Source: Agromyces sp. H66 (GTDB lineage Bacteria; Actinomycetota; Actinomycetes; Actinomycetales; Microbacteriaceae). From it: a stretch of DNA of 64,000 nucleotides. A program made the translations under genes and the position numbers. The notes under the pieces are model-generated. The model saw nothing but the letters and a program-made list of their open reading frames with translations. It had not been told where the DNA came from and did not search any database. Within the stretch, counting starts at the first letter, position 1, and every line of letters starts with the position of its first letter. Shown in pieces: positions 8,453 through 17,191 of the stretch. The DNA lies in NCBI RefSeq assembly GCF_004959775.1, contig NZ_SJZG01000001.1, forward strand, positions 124,001 through 188,000, in the 5' to 3' direction.

Positions 8453-8604
8453 GCTTCGATCCTGCACCCACCCACCGACATTCGATCGAGCGCGAAAAGC
8501 ACCGGTGATCAGCAATTCTACCTGTGGAGAACTCGCCCCGACGGGCCCCTGTGGAGGACAAGTCGACCGGTCGAGGCATCCGTCGCCTCAGGCAGGCCGA
8601 TGCT

Positions 8605-8656
8605 GGCGCCGGGCCGACCGGTCCGGCGCCGCGGACGGCGGCACGCCGCCGTCCGC
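8605..8656 (-). terminator. Two consecutive GC hairpins downstream of the 8693-9064 gene
   Basis: GGCGCCGG at 8605-8612 pairs with CCGGCGCC at 8623-8630. GCGGACGGCGG at 8631-8641 pairs perfectly with CCGCCGTCCGC at 8646-8656 around a 4-nt loop. The second hairpin begins 37 nt past the stop of the minus-strand gene. There is no U-tract, as is common for actinobacterial terminators. Confidence 0.5.
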
Positions 8657-8692
8657 CGACACCGACCGCCGGCTCGCACGCGCTCGTGAGCC

Positions 8693-9064
8693 CTACCGCA
8701 GACGAAGCCGACCGGGCAGGAACGGGAGCACCGGTGCGCGGTACACGAGCGCGGGCGGATGCTCCGGGCTCAGGGCGAACTCGGCCCTGCCGAAGCGCCA
8801 GACCCGGTTGAACAGGAACACCTTCACGATGACCGTCTCGTCGGCCGGAACCTTCCACGTGCCGACTCCCCACTGCGCCGGCTGGCCTCGTCCGCCGACC
8901 ACGACGGTCGGCCTGATCCCCGCAACGAGCGAGAACCACGGCTTGTGCAGGTTCAGTTCGATACGGCGGGATGCCGGTGCGTCGCGGGATGCCGGTGCGT
9001 CGCGGGATGCCGGTGCGTCGCGGGATGCCGGTGAGCGGCGGGATGCCGGTGAGTCGGCGTTCAT
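8693..9064 (-). CDS. Hypothetical protein with an N-terminal PASRDA repeat
   Basis: This 123-residue protein starts 4 bp after the RidA stop. Residues 5-35 are a low-complexity (S/A)PASR(D/R) repeat encoded by an 18-bp DNA tandem repeat. A compact domain follows (IELNLHKPWFSLVAGIRPTV, VGTWKVPADETV, FLFNRVWRFGRAEF). The domain is beta-rich with conserved Trp and Gly and looks like a real folded unit, but I do not recognise the family. No ribosome site is visible, so it may be translated by coupling from ridA, or start further in at a non-ATG codon. Confidence 0.55.
   Translation of the reverse strand: MNADSPASRRSPASRDAPASRDAPASRDAPASRRIELNLHKPWFSLVAGIRPTVVVGGRGQPAQWGVGTWKVPADETVIVKVFLFNRVWRFGRAEFALSPEHPPALVYRAPVLPFLPGRLRLR
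8964..9053. repeat. 18-bp in-frame tandem repeat, five copies
   Basis: Five contiguous 18-bp units, consensus TCGCGGGATGCCGGTGCG, start at 8964, 8982, 9000, 9018 and 9036. They differ from each other only at the first base or two and the last two bases. On the minus strand each unit encodes six residues (PASRDA-like). A change of copy number would keep the reading frame. Every unit contains the window-wide abundant heptamer GGATGCC. Confidence 0.9.
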
Positions 9065-9068
9065 GGCG

Positions 9069-9446
9069 TTACGCGACGAGCTCGATCTCGACTCGGGCGC
9101 CGAGCGGCAGCCCGGCGACCGCCACCGTCGTCCGAGCCGGATACGGGGCGGCGAACACCGTCGCGTACACGCGGTTCATGGCGGCGAAGTCGTCCATGTC
9201 GACGAGGTACACGTTCACCTTGACCACGTCGTCGAAGGTTCGGCCCGCCGCGGCGAGCACCGATTGCAGGTTCGCGAAGACGCGGCGCGTCTGCTCCTCG
9301 ACATCGCCCTCGACCAGGGAGCCGCTCGCGGGGTCGATCGGCGTCTGGCCCGACAGGTACAGGGCTCCGGTGCCGCTCACCGCGGCATGGGAGTACGGGC
9401 CCACGGGCTCGGGGGCGTGCGGGTCGGTGATGGTCGAACGGGTCAT
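9069..9446 (-). CDS. ridA: RidA-family reactive imine deaminase
   Basis: This 125-residue protein matches the RidA/YjgF family in length and motifs. It has PVGPYSHAAVSG near the N-terminus, LYLSGQTPIDP, QTRRVFANLQSVLAAAG, VKVNVYLVDMDDFAAMN, and the active-site Arg in PARTTVAVAGLP (residue about 108). RidA hydrolyses reactive enamine/imine intermediates made by PLP enzymes, protecting those enzymes from 2-aminoacrylate damage. The start is supported by TAGGCT exactly 6 nt upstream (9453-9458, minus strand). The hypothetical gene at 8693 probably shares the transcript. Confidence 0.93.
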   Translation of the reverse strand: MTRSTITDPHAPEPVGPYSHAAVSGTGALYLSGQTPIDPASGSLVEGDVEEQTRRVFANLQSVLAAAGRTFDDVVKVNVYLVDMDDFAAMNRVYATVFAAPYPARTTVAVAGLPLGARVEIELVA

Positions 9447-9517
9447 GAGCGAAGCCTAGAAGCGGATGCGTCCGTTCGCGTAGCCACGACTGCCGGTGGC
9501 CGACATACCCTGACGTG

Positions 9518-9955
9518 ATGGACGCCTGCACCGCCCTCGCCGAATCGATCGACCGCCTCGCCGAGCGCGGGTACTCGAGTCGACGGTTCCTCAAGGAGTT
9601 GGGGCGTGCGGCCGGGGTGCGTCGAGGACCGCTCTGGCTGACGGACGCGGCATCCGGTGGTCGCAATCGGCTTCGCGGTCGAGGATTCCACCCGACGCTC
9701 GACGACGACACCGAAGGGCAGGCGCGGCACTTCGCCGGTACCGTCGCAGTGGCCGCCCGCCTCGGTGGCACCATCACGCGCTGGCTCGTCGTGCACGTGC
9801 TGCGGGATTCGCCCGACAGCCCGGACGGCCGGCTCAGCGACGAGGCGATCGAGTTCGTGCGGCTGGTCCGTTCGGGTGAGCTCGCGCAGACGGATGCCGC
9901 GGGCTGGGTGCGTCGGCGGCTGTGCCACGCCCACGCGGCATCCGAGACGGAATGA
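9518..9955 (+). CDS. Hypothetical protein
   Basis: This is an unrecognised 145-residue soluble protein with an Arg-rich first half (RRFLKELGRAAGVRRGP), a hydrophobic patch (HFAGTVAVAARLGGTITRWLVVHVLRD) and an acidic helix (LSDEAIEFVRLVRSGEL). ATG 9518 is preferred to the overlapping GTG 9515 because TACCCT at 9506-9511 lies exactly 6 nt before it. It is divergent from ridA, and 44 bp separate it from the TerC gene, which has its own promoter hexamer. The last residues are Ala-rich and probably unstructured. Confidence 0.5.
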   Translation: MDACTALAESIDRLAERGYSSRRFLKELGRAAGVRRGPLWLTDAASGGRNRLRGRGFHPTLDDDTEGQARHFAGTVAVAARLGGTITRWLVVHVLRDSPDSPDGRLSDEAIEFVRLVRSGELAQTDAAGWVRRRLCHAHAASETE

Positions 9956-9999
9956 ACCGCACGCGGCATCCGCTCGGCCATCCGACCTAGCATGGGCGG

Positions 10000-10893
10000 G
10001 TGGACTTCTCCTTCGCCTTCACCCCCGACCTCATCGCCGTCTTCCTGACGCTGTTCGTGCTCGAGATCGTGCTCGGCGTCGACAACGTCATCTTCATCTC
10101 GATCCTCGCGTCGAAGCTCCCGAAGGAGCAGCAGGCCCGGGCACGGAACCTCGGGCTCACCCTGGCCATGGTGATGCGGGTCGTGCTCGTGTTCTTCGCC
10201 GGGTGGATCATCACCCTGAAGGACGACATCGTCGAACTCTGGGGCATGGGCTTCTCGGTGAAGGACTTCATCCTGATCGCCGGTGGCCTGTTCCTGGTCT
10301 ACAAGGCGGTCACCGAGATCCATCACAAGCTCGAGGGAGCCGAGGAGGAGCACGGCTCGGCGCCCAAGAAGATCACGTTCGGCTCGGTCATCGCGCAGAT
10401 CCTGGTGCTCGACATGGTGTTCTCGCTCGACTCGGTGATCACGGCGGTCGGCATGACCGAGAACCTCCTCGTCATCATCACCGTGGTCGTGCTCTCGTTC
10501 GGGATCATGTTGTTCGCGGCGCGGTTCATCTTCACGTTCGTGAACCGGCACCCCACGGTGAAGATGCTCGCGCTGTCGTTCCTCCTGCTCATCGGCGTGT
10601 TCCTCATCGCCGAGGGCTTCGGCGTCAAGATCGACAAGGCGCTCATCTACGCGCCGATGGCGTTCGCCATCCTCGTCGAGGCGTTGAACCTCGTCGCCGC
10701 CGCACGCAAGGCCAAGCGCGAGCATCGACGCCGGCAGGCCGTGCAGCTTCGCCCGCAGTACCCCGACGTCGACGAGTCGGTCGCGGTGGCGGCCGCGACC
10801 TCGAAGAGTGCGGGCGCAGGGTCGGTCGGCCTGTCGAGCCGCCCGGTCTCGGGCGAGACGGATGCCGCAGAGGAGCGCGCCGGGCTCGGGTGA
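10000..10893 (+). CDS. TerC-family integral membrane protein
   Basis: This 297-residue protein has the two TerC family landmarks: LGVDNVIFISILASKLP in the first helices and LVLDMVFSLDSVITAVGM in the middle. The acidic residues within the membrane (VDNV, SLDS) are thought to bind metal. It has about seven or eight helices and a basic, Ala-rich C-terminal tail after residue 235. TerC proteins are linked to tellurite resistance and to manganese export or metal loading of exported enzymes. GTG 10000 is supported by TAGCAT (9988-9993) exactly 6 nt upstream. It converges with the reductase pseudogene. Confidence 0.9.
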   Translation: MDFSFAFTPDLIAVFLTLFVLEIVLGVDNVIFISILASKLPKEQQARARNLGLTLAMVMRVVLVFFAGWIITLKDDIVELWGMGFSVKDFILIAGGLFLVYKAVTEIHHKLEGAEEEHGSAPKKITFGSVIAQILVLDMVFSLDSVITAVGMTENLLVIITVVVLSFGIMLFAARFIFTFVNRHPTVKMLALSFLLLIGVFLIAEGFGVKIDKALIYAPMAFAILVEALNLVAAARKAKREHRRRQAVQLRPQYPDVDESVAVAAATSKSAGAGSVGLSSRPVSGETDAAEERAGLG

Positions 10894-10949
10894 GCGCCGG
10901 GGGAGCGCTGCACACCTCGCACCGCCCGGATGCGGTTCACGGATGCCGG

Positions 10950-11534
10950 CTACGCGTACCGCGGGCGGCCGTTCGGACGGTAGGTCTGCGCCAGGATGCC
11001 CGTCGGGAACCGCCGCGATTCCAGCAGCTCGAGGGCGAAGTCCTTCCCCTCGTCGGGGAACAGTCGTGTGCCCGCGCAGACGATCAGGGTCAGCTCGTCG
11101 ACGAGCTCGCGTTCGAGCAGCCAGCGGATCAGCTGCCCGCTCCCGTGCACCTGCAGCTCTCCGCCCGGCTTCGCCTTGAGCTCACGAATGCGCGCTTCGA
11201 GGTCTCCCGAGAGCACGGTCGTGTCGGCTCACTCGGGGTCGGTGATGGTGTTCGAGGCGACGTACTTCGGTCGCGTGTTCAGCGAGCTCACGAACGGGCT
11301 GTCGAAGTCGTCGCGCACACCCCAGTACCCGGCGAAGAGCTCGAAGGTGCGCCGGCCGAACAGGAACGCGTCGGCGCGCAGGTAGCAGTCGCCGATGTAC
11401 GCGTCGGACTCCTCATCGCCCAGCGGCAGCGCCCACCCGCCGCGCTCGAAGCCCGGATCGAACTCCGGATTGTTGCCGCCGTTCGCCTGCATCACGCCGT
11501 CGACGGTGATCTGGGTGTTGGTGATGAGCTTCAT
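10950..11534 (-). pseudogene. Dihydrofolate reductase/RibD C-terminal-like gene broken by an in-frame stop
   Basis: Two segments in the same frame together make one RibD_C (YyaP/YwjB-like) reductase-type protein. The first runs MKLITNTQITVDGVMQA to SNTITDPE (11231-11534). The second runs VLSGDLEARIRELKAKPGGE to YRPNGRPRYA. Between them is TGA (11229-11231, minus strand) where relatives have Trp (DPEW); a single G-to-A change explains it. The segment LTLIVCAGTRLFPD also looks about five residues short of the usual form. A GGGAAGGGAA ribosome site and the start are intact, so inactivation seems recent. A sequencing error is the alternative. Confidence 0.8.
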
Positions 11535-11574
11535 GGCCGTGGTTCCCTTCCCGGGGCGCCCCCGCGGAGGCCTC

Positions 11575-12516
11575 TCACCACTGCCACGAACGACCAGGCT
11601 GCGATCCGACAGGGCCCGCATCTCGGTCGACGCGCTCCAGGAACTCGGTGATCGCCCGGGCGAGCGCGTCGGGCGCCTCCATCGCGACGTAGTGCCCCAC
11701 GCCCTCGAGCAGGACCGACGTGACCTCGCCCTCGGTGACCTGCCGCATGGTCGCCTCGGTGAACGGGCCGCCGAATCCGCCGACCGCGAGCACCGGCATG
11801 CGCAGCGGGTGGGATGTCGCGAGCTCCCTGAGCTCGTCGCCCTCCGCGAGCATCGACCGATACAGTCCGACCGCGCCGCGCCAGCCGCCCGGTCGCGCGT
11901 AGGTGCGAGCGAATTCGTCGAGGTCCTCCTCGCCGATGGCGCCCGGCACCGCCGTCATCGACGGGAATGCCCACGTGCCGAGCAGCTCTCGTTCCCGTCC
12001 GGTGAACAGGAGGTCCGCGATCCCCGGGGCGGCGAGCACGCCGATGTGCCACGAACCGCCGTGCGTGACATCCGCGAATCCTTCGAGCCCGAATCCGGCC
12101 AGGCCCATCTCGGTCGCGGTGAGGCTGATGACATCCTCCGGATGCGTTGCCGCGAGGCGGAAGACGGCGCTGCCGCTGATGTCCTGTGCCGCGAGGTGGA
12201 CCGGGCCGACGCCCAGGTGCGCGATGAGTCGGTGCAGGTCCTCCGCGGCGGTCGCGCTGCTGAAGTCGTCGCCGTCGTTCGCGGAGTCGCCGAAGCCGCG
12301 CAGGTCGACCGCGAAGACCCGATGCCGCCCGGCGAGCAGGGGGATCAGCTTGTGGAACGCCCACCAGGTCTCGGGGAAGCCGTGCACCAGGAGCACCGGC
12401 GAACCTTCCGTGCCGGCCGACACGTAATGCAGGGCGGTGCCGTTGACGCCGGCCGTGTGGTGCGCGATGCCGGTCACGGTCGGGGCCGACGTCGTGGTGT
12501 CCGTGTTCATGTCCAT
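11575..12516 (-). CDS. Epoxide-hydrolase-like alpha/beta hydrolase
   Basis: This 313-residue hydrolase has the oxyanion motif [10 protein letters not shown] near residue 50. The nucleophile region [15 protein letters not shown] has Asp where epoxide hydrolases have GHDWGG. The catalytic His is in [13 protein letters not shown] near the C-terminus. Asp at the nucleophile position points to epoxide hydrolase or haloalkane dehalogenase chemistry rather than esterase. It probably detoxifies or degrades a small hydrophobic compound. ATG 12516 is chosen for the AAGGAAAGG site upstream. It is divergent from the MarR gene and shares a perfect operator whose spacer holds its -10 element. Confidence 0.8.
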   Translation of the reverse strand: MDMNTDTTTSAPTVTGIAHHTAGVNGTALHYVSAGTEGSPVLLVHGFPETWWAFHKLIPLLAGRHRVFAVDLRGFGDSANDGDDFSSATAAEDLHRLIAHLGVGPVHLAAQDISGSAVFRLAATHPEDVISLTATEMGLAGFGLEGFADVTHGGSWHIGVLAAPGIADLLFTGRERELLGTWAFPSMTAVPGAIGEEDLDEFARTYARPGGWRGAVGLYRSMLAEGDELRELATSHPLRMPVLAVGGFGGPFTEATMRQVTEGEVTSVLLEGVGHYVAMEAPDALARAITEFLERVDRDAGPVGSQPGRSWQW

Positions 12517-12546
12517 GTTCTCGGTTTCGCCTTTCCTTGGATGGTC

Positions 12547-12577
12547 AACCATGTTGTCCATCATAGACAACATGGTT
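12547..12577. promoter_or_regulatory. Perfect 12-bp inverted repeat, probable MarR operator over a -10 box
   Basis: AACCATGTTGTC (12547-12558) and GACAACATGGTT (12566-12577) are exact reverse complements separated by 7 bp. On the minus strand the spacer reads TATGATG, so a TATGAT -10 element for the hydrolase gene lies inside the palindrome. A dimeric regulator bound here would directly block that promoter. The MarR gene start is 38 bp away. Confidence 0.75.
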
Positions 12578-12614
12578 GTCGTTCGGTACGCGGTCGTGAA
12601 CGTAGGCTTGGCTC

Positions 12615-13085
12615 ATGTCGCGATCGGGTGCCGAGCTGGCGTTGCTCCTCCTCGGCGCGTATCGGCGCATGGTCGACGAGGTGGTCGCAGGGCTGGCGGC
12701 CCAGGGCTACCCCGACGTGCGGCCCGTGCACGATTTCGCCATGCGCGCGATCGCCGATGGCGCGGACAGCGCCTCCGAGCTCGGGCGACGCATGTCGGTG
12801 TCGAAGCAGGCGGCGGCCAAGACGATCGCGGTCCTGGTCGAGCGCGGATACGTCGACCGCGAGGCCGATCCCGCGGACGCCCGCCGGAAGCGCCTCGACG
12901 TCACGCCGTTGGGGTTCGAGGTGATGCGGGCCGGCGAGGCCCTGTTCGACGAGCTGCGCGAATCGTTCGCCCGCGAGATCGGTGCCTCGGGGCTCGCCTC
13001 GCTGGAGGCGGCGTTGCAGACGCTGGTCGGAGATTCCGTCGTCAGGATCGAGACCCCCGGGTGGGTCGCGCAGGAGCTCGACTGA
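12615..13085 (+). CDS. MarR-family transcription regulator
   Basis: This 156-residue winged-helix protein has its DNA-binding core at residues 45-110: FAMRAIADGADSASELGRRMSVSKQAAAKTIAVLVERGYVDREADPADARRKRLDVTPLG, the helix-turn-helix plus DxR-type wing of MarR proteins. Amphipathic helices at both ends would form the dimer interface. TAGGCT at 12603-12608 lies exactly 6 nt before the ATG, so it is probably leaderless. It likely binds the inverted repeat at 12547-12577 and represses the divergent hydrolase, with a substrate-like ligand as inducer. Confidence 0.88.
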   Translation: MSRSGAELALLLLGAYRRMVDEVVAGLAAQGYPDVRPVHDFAMRAIADGADSASELGRRMSVSKQAAAKTIAVLVERGYVDREADPADARRKRLDVTPLGFEVMRAGEALFDELRESFAREIGASGLASLEAALQTLVGDSVVRIETPGWVAQELD

Positions 13086-13215
13086 GTCGCACGCCCCTGC
13101 GCGTCGAGCCCGTCGTGGCCGTCGTGGCCGTCGCCGAGCGTGCTCCATCGGGGTTGGAACGACGGGTCATCGAGGAGTCAGGGGCCTTCCTCTGGCCGTG
13201 ACCGCGACCCGCCGC

Positions 13216-16065
13216 TCAGCGAGTGGCGCGCTCGAGGAGCTCGAGGATGTGCACGTACGGCGCCCCGGTCGCGCGGGTCATGCCGATCTCGCACGTGCGG
13301 TTGCAGGACGCATGCGCGTCGAAGCCGCGTTCCGAGAGTTCCGCCGCCTCAGCGGCCGTCGCCGATTCCGTCAGCTCGGGGTGCAGCATGCCCCGGTCGC
13401 CGGCGAACCCGCAGCAGCCCCAGGCATCGGGAACCACGGCTTCGGCGGCGAGGGCGTGCGCGAGTTGCCGGAGGTGATCGTTGGAACCCAGCCGGGTGCT
13501 CGAGCACGTCGGATGCAGCGCGACCGATTCGAGGCGCTCGCGAATGTCGAGCGCCGGCAGCAGGTGCTCGGCGGCGAAGTCGACCGCGTCGATGATGCGC
13601 AGCGAGACGGGTTCGCCGTCGAGCTCGGCCGTGTTCTCGATCGCGTGCACGAGCCCCTCCGTGCACGACGAGTTGTCGCAGACGATCGGCAGCCGGCCGC
13701 CATCGGATGCGGCGAGCAGGGCTCGCACGGTCTTCTCGATCGCCGTGCGATAGCCCGCCGCAAGGCCCTTCGACTTCCACGGTGTCCCGCAGCACAGGCC
13801 GTCGATCCCCTTCGGCGTGACGAGCGCGACGCCGGCCCGTTCGCAGAGCAGCCGGAACGAGGCCGCCGCGCCGATGCCGCCGTCAGCGGGGCCGAACATC
13901 GAGCCGACGCAGGCTGAGAAGAAGACGACGTCGCCGCTCGCAGGGGAGCTGTGCGCGCGTCTCGCTCCGCCGCGTGGCAGGTCACGTGTCCACCGCGGCA
14001 CCATGTCATCGCCGAGCACCGCCCGCCCGATCGTGCTCGCCGCCGTGGCGACCGGCGGGACGGCCTTCGCCGCCGACAGCGCGAGCGAGGCGCCCCGGCT
14101 CACGGTTCGCCAACCGTCGGCCAGGCCCGCCGCGATCGCGCGTGTCGGCCCGTTCGCGTCCTGCTCCCGCAGTCGGCGCACCAGGTCGCCGGTGTTGATG
14201 AGCACCGGGCACGCGGTCTGGCACATGCCGTCGGCGGCGCACGTCTCGACGGAGGCGTACTCCTCGGCGGCGGCGAGGCGGGCGTCGAGCGAGGTGTCGC
14301 CCACGGCCCGGGCGGCGGCGCGTGCGCTGCGCACGGCGATGCGCTGACGGGGTGTGAGCGTGACATCCTTGCTCGGGCACACCGGCTCGCAGTATCCGCA
14401 CTCGACGCAGCGGTCGACTTCGGTCTCGACTGCGGGCGTGAGCTTCAGGTGTTCGAGGTGCGCCGTCGGTGACTCGGTGAGCAGTACGCCGGGGTTCAGC
14501 ACGTCGCCGGGGTCGCAGAGTTCCTTGACCTCGCGCATCACGGCGTACAGCTCGGAGCCGAACTGTCGCTCGACGAAGGGAGCCATGATCCGGCCGGTGC
14601 CGTGCTCCGCCTTGAGGGTTCCGCCCGCGCCGAGCACGAGCTGCACGAGTTCCTCGGTGAAGCGCTCCTGCCGGTCGATCGCACCATCGACGGTGAAGTC
14701 CTCGGTCAGGAGGAAGTGGATGTTGCCGTCCTTCGCGTGCCCGAAGATGACCGCGTCGACGTACCCGTGTCGCTCGAACAGCTCCTGCAGCCCGGCGCAC
14801 GTCGACGCGAGTCGCTCGACCGGCACCGCGATGTCCTCGAGCAGCGCGGTGGTGCCCGACCGGCGTGCCCCGGCGACCGCGGCGTAGAGCCCCTTGCGGA
14901 CGTGCCAGAGTCGGGCGCGCTCCTTCGGATCGCGGGTCACATCGAGTGCCGGTGCGCCGGCCGCGGTGAGTGCCGCGCCGGCGCGGTCGAGCTGCTCGGC
15001 GAGGTCGGCGTCGTCGGTGCCGTGGTACTCGACGAGCAGCGCGGCGTGCCCGTCGATGACGAGGTCGTCGACGATCCCGGATGCCGCGGGGTCGGCCTGG
15101 ATGACTCGCAGCGAGGCGGCGTCCATCAGCTCGAGGGTGGCGGCGCCCGTGCCGACGAGCACCGGCAGGACGCCGGTCGCCGCCTGGAGCGAGGGGAACA
15201 CGACGAGGGCGGTGGCGACGCTCGGCGCGATCGGCACCGTGTCGAAGACGGCTTCGGCGACGAATCCCAGCGTGCCCTCGCTGCCGACCATCAGGTGCGC
15301 GAGGATCTCGACCGGTTCGGTGAAGTCGAGGAACGAGTTGAGGCCGTACCCCATCGTGTTCTTGCCGCGGTACTGGCGCTCGATCTCGGCGCGCAGGTCG
15401 GCGCGCCCGCGCACCAGGTCGCGCAGGCGGGCGATGCCGGCGTGCAGCTCGGGTTCCGCGTCGGCGAGCCGTGCGTCCGCGTCGCGATGCGACGTGTCGA
15501 CGACGGTGCCGCTCGGCAGCACGAACGTCATCGACGCAAGGGTGCGATAGCTGTTCTGGTGGGTGCCGCACGCCATGCCGCTCGAGTTGTTGGCGATGAC
15601 GCCGCCGATGGTGGCGGCGATCTCGCTGGCCGGATCGGGGCCGAGCTTCCGGCCGTACCGGAGCAGTCGCGCGTTCACCTGGCGCACCGTCGCACCCGGC
15701 TGCACCCGCACGCGCAGGCCGTCGTCCTCGGATCGGATGCCGCGGAACGCCGAGCGCGTGTCGAGCAGGATCCCCTCGCTCGAGGCCTGACCCGACAGGC
15801 TGGTGCCACCCGACCGCAGGGTGACGCCGAGGCCGGCGTCGGCCGCGAACCGCATCACCGCCGCGACGTCGTCGACACTGCGCGGGGTCACGACCACGGC
15901 CGGGGTCAGCAGCACGTGGGAGGCGTCGACGCCCGCGACGATGCGGTCGAACTCGGCGACCGAGACATCCGGCCCGCTCGTGCCGAGGAGTCGGCCGAGC
16001 TCGGTGGCGAGTCGGGTGTCTCCGGGGGAGACGGTGGAGCGCTGGGCGGTGGCGGACGGAGTCAT
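13216..16065 (-). CDS. FAD/Fe-S D-lactate dehydrogenase-type flavoprotein (GlcD-GlpC fusion)
   Basis: This 949-residue fusion has a PCMH-type FAD domain at about residues 50-270 (TPRSVDDVAAVMRFAADAG, RSGGTSLSGQ, IGGVIANNSSGMACGTHQN). An FAD-oxidase C-terminal domain follows (GHAKDGNIHF, KAEHGTGR). Two 4Fe-4S motifs come next (CVECGYCEPVCP and CAADGMCQTACP), then a CCG domain pair (CCGTPWKSKG, CCGFAGDRGM). This is the architecture of quinone-linked LdhD/Dld D-2-hydroxyacid dehydrogenases, which oxidise D-lactate to pyruvate. It lies 160 bp downstream of the RpiR regulator on the same strand. MurQ in this locus releases D-lactate, so D-lactate is the likely substrate (inference). Confidence 0.85.
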   Translation of the reverse strand: MTPSATAQRSTVSPGDTRLATELGRLLGTSGPDVSVAEFDRIVAGVDASHVLLTPAVVVTPRSVDDVAAVMRFAADAGLGVTLRSGGTSLSGQASSEGILLDTRSAFRGIRSEDDGLRVRVQPGATVRQVNARLLRYGRKLGPDPASEIAATIGGVIANNSSGMACGTHQNSYRTLASMTFVLPSGTVVDTSHRDADARLADAEPELHAGIARLRDLVRGRADLRAEIERQYRGKNTMGYGLNSFLDFTEPVEILAHLMVGSEGTLGFVAEAVFDTVPIAPSVATALVVFPSLQAATGVLPVLVGTGAATLELMDAASLRVIQADPAASGIVDDLVIDGHAALLVEYHGTDDADLAEQLDRAGAALTAAGAPALDVTRDPKERARLWHVRKGLYAAVAGARRSGTTALLEDIAVPVERLASTCAGLQELFERHGYVDAVIFGHAKDGNIHFLLTEDFTVDGAIDRQERFTEELVQLVLGAGGTLKAEHGTGRIMAPFVERQFGSELYAVMREVKELCDPGDVLNPGVLLTESPTAHLEHLKLTPAVETEVDRCVECGYCEPVCPSKDVTLTPRQRIAVRSARAAARAVGDTSLDARLAAAEEYASVETCAADGMCQTACPVLINTGDLVRRLREQDANGPTRAIAAGLADGWRTVSRGASLALSAAKAVPPVATAASTIGRAVLGDDMVPRWTRDLPRGGARRAHSSPASGDVVFFSACVGSMFGPADGGIGAAASFRLLCERAGVALVTPKGIDGLCCGTPWKSKGLAAGYRTAIEKTVRALLAASDGGRLPIVCDNSSCTEGLVHAIENTAELDGEPVSLRIIDAVDFAAEHLLPALDIRERLESVALHPTCSSTRLGSNDHLRQLAHALAAEAVVPDAWGCCGFAGDRGMLHPELTESATAAEAAELSERGFDAHASCNRTCEIGMTRATGAPYVHILELLERATR

Positions 16066-16225
16066 GCGGTGCGGCTTCCTGTGGTGACCGTTCGGGGCGT
16101 TCGGATGCGGGTGGCCGACAGCACGGCGATCGCGAGGCGGAGGAGGTCGGTCATCGCGTGCGCCGCCGGCGCGGCGGTGGCGATGAACGGCGAGGCGGGG
16201 GCGGCCGGCGCCCGATGCGCCCCGC

Positions 16226-17128
16226 TCACCGGTGGACGCGGAGGTGGTGGACGGCGGCGTACGTGTTGCGGATGGCCTCCATCGACTGGTCGTAGCTGGC
16301 CTGCGCGACGCCGATGAAGATGCAGTCGACGACCATGAGCTGCGCGATACGGCTGCCGAGCGCACCGGAGCGGAACCCGGTCTCACGTGCCGCAGTGGTC
16401 AGCACGATGTCGGCGTGCTCGGCGAGCGGCGAGCCGTCGTGGTTGGTGATCGCGATCGTGGTCGCTCCGGCCGCGCGCGCGATGGCGAGGAACTCGACGG
16501 TGTCGACCGTGCTGCCGCTGTGGGAGACGGCGATGGCCACCGCGTCGCGGCCGAGCGTCGCCGCCGAGGTCCACGCCGCGTGCGGATCCGACCAGTTCAG
16601 GGCCGTGCGGCCGATGCGGGTGAGCTTCTGCTGCAGGTCGAGGCCGACGAAGGAGCTCGCCCCGACACCGAAGATGTCGACGCGGTGAGCGTCGCCGACC
16701 GCGTCGACGGCCGCCTCGAGGGCGTCGATGTCGAGCGACTTCGCGGTATCGGCGATCGAGAGCGTCTCAGCCGTCGAGACCTTCGCCACGATGTCCTCGA
16801 GGCGGTCGTCGCGGTCGATGTCGCCCGAGACCTCGGGGAGGCCGGCCGTCTCGAACGTCTCTCGGGCGACCTCGCGAAGCATGTCCATGCGCAGGTCCTT
16901 GAGGTGCTCGTAGCCGATGCGCTTGCAGAAGCGCACGACCGACGTGGTCGACGTGCCGCAGCGTGCCGCGAGTTCGGCGATGGAGAGCTTCGCGATCACG
17001 CTCGGCTCGGCGATGAGCAGCGATGCGATGCGCTGTTCGCTCGGTCGCAGTTCGGGCAGCATCGCTCGGATGCGCACCAGCACCGGGCGTTCGTCGGCGG
17101 CTTCGGTGCGGACCTCGCGTGCGGGCAT
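16226..17128 (-). CDS. RpiR/MurR-family transcription regulator
   Basis: This 300-residue regulator has an N-terminal HTH_6 domain (LRPSEQRIASLLIAEPSVIAKLSIAELAARCGTSTTSVVRFCKRIGY, about residues 20-75). The C-terminal SIS domain at about 130-270 (VDIFGVGASSFVGLDLQQKL, AVAIAVSHSGSTVDTVEFLAIARAAG) normally binds a sugar phosphate. A GAGGAGAG site precedes ATG 17128. It is divergent from the muropeptide transporter operon. By analogy with E. coli and Bacillus MurR it should sense MurNAc-6-P, made and consumed by AnmK and MurQ here. It could also control the D-lactate dehydrogenase downstream. Confidence 0.88.
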   Translation of the reverse strand: MPAREVRTEAADERPVLVRIRAMLPELRPSEQRIASLLIAEPSVIAKLSIAELAARCGTSTTSVVRFCKRIGYEHLKDLRMDMLREVARETFETAGLPEVSGDIDRDDRLEDIVAKVSTAETLSIADTAKSLDIDALEAAVDAVGDAHRVDIFGVGASSFVGLDLQQKLTRIGRTALNWSDPHAAWTSAATLGRDAVAIAVSHSGSTVDTVEFLAIARAAGATTIAITNHDGSPLAEHADIVLTTAARETGFRSGALGSRIAQLMVVDCIFIGVAQASYDQSMEAIRNTYAAVHHLRVHR

Positions 17129-17191
17129 GGCTCTCCTCGTGGACGACGGTCGGTTCCCGTATCGGGCCTGTGGAGACCACAGTAGAAGAAA

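Noticed and set aside
9061-10725. A 554-codon minus-strand frame across ridA, the hypothetical gene and terC
   Set aside because: Antisense shadow; the plus-strand TerC motifs and the ridA frame explain the region.
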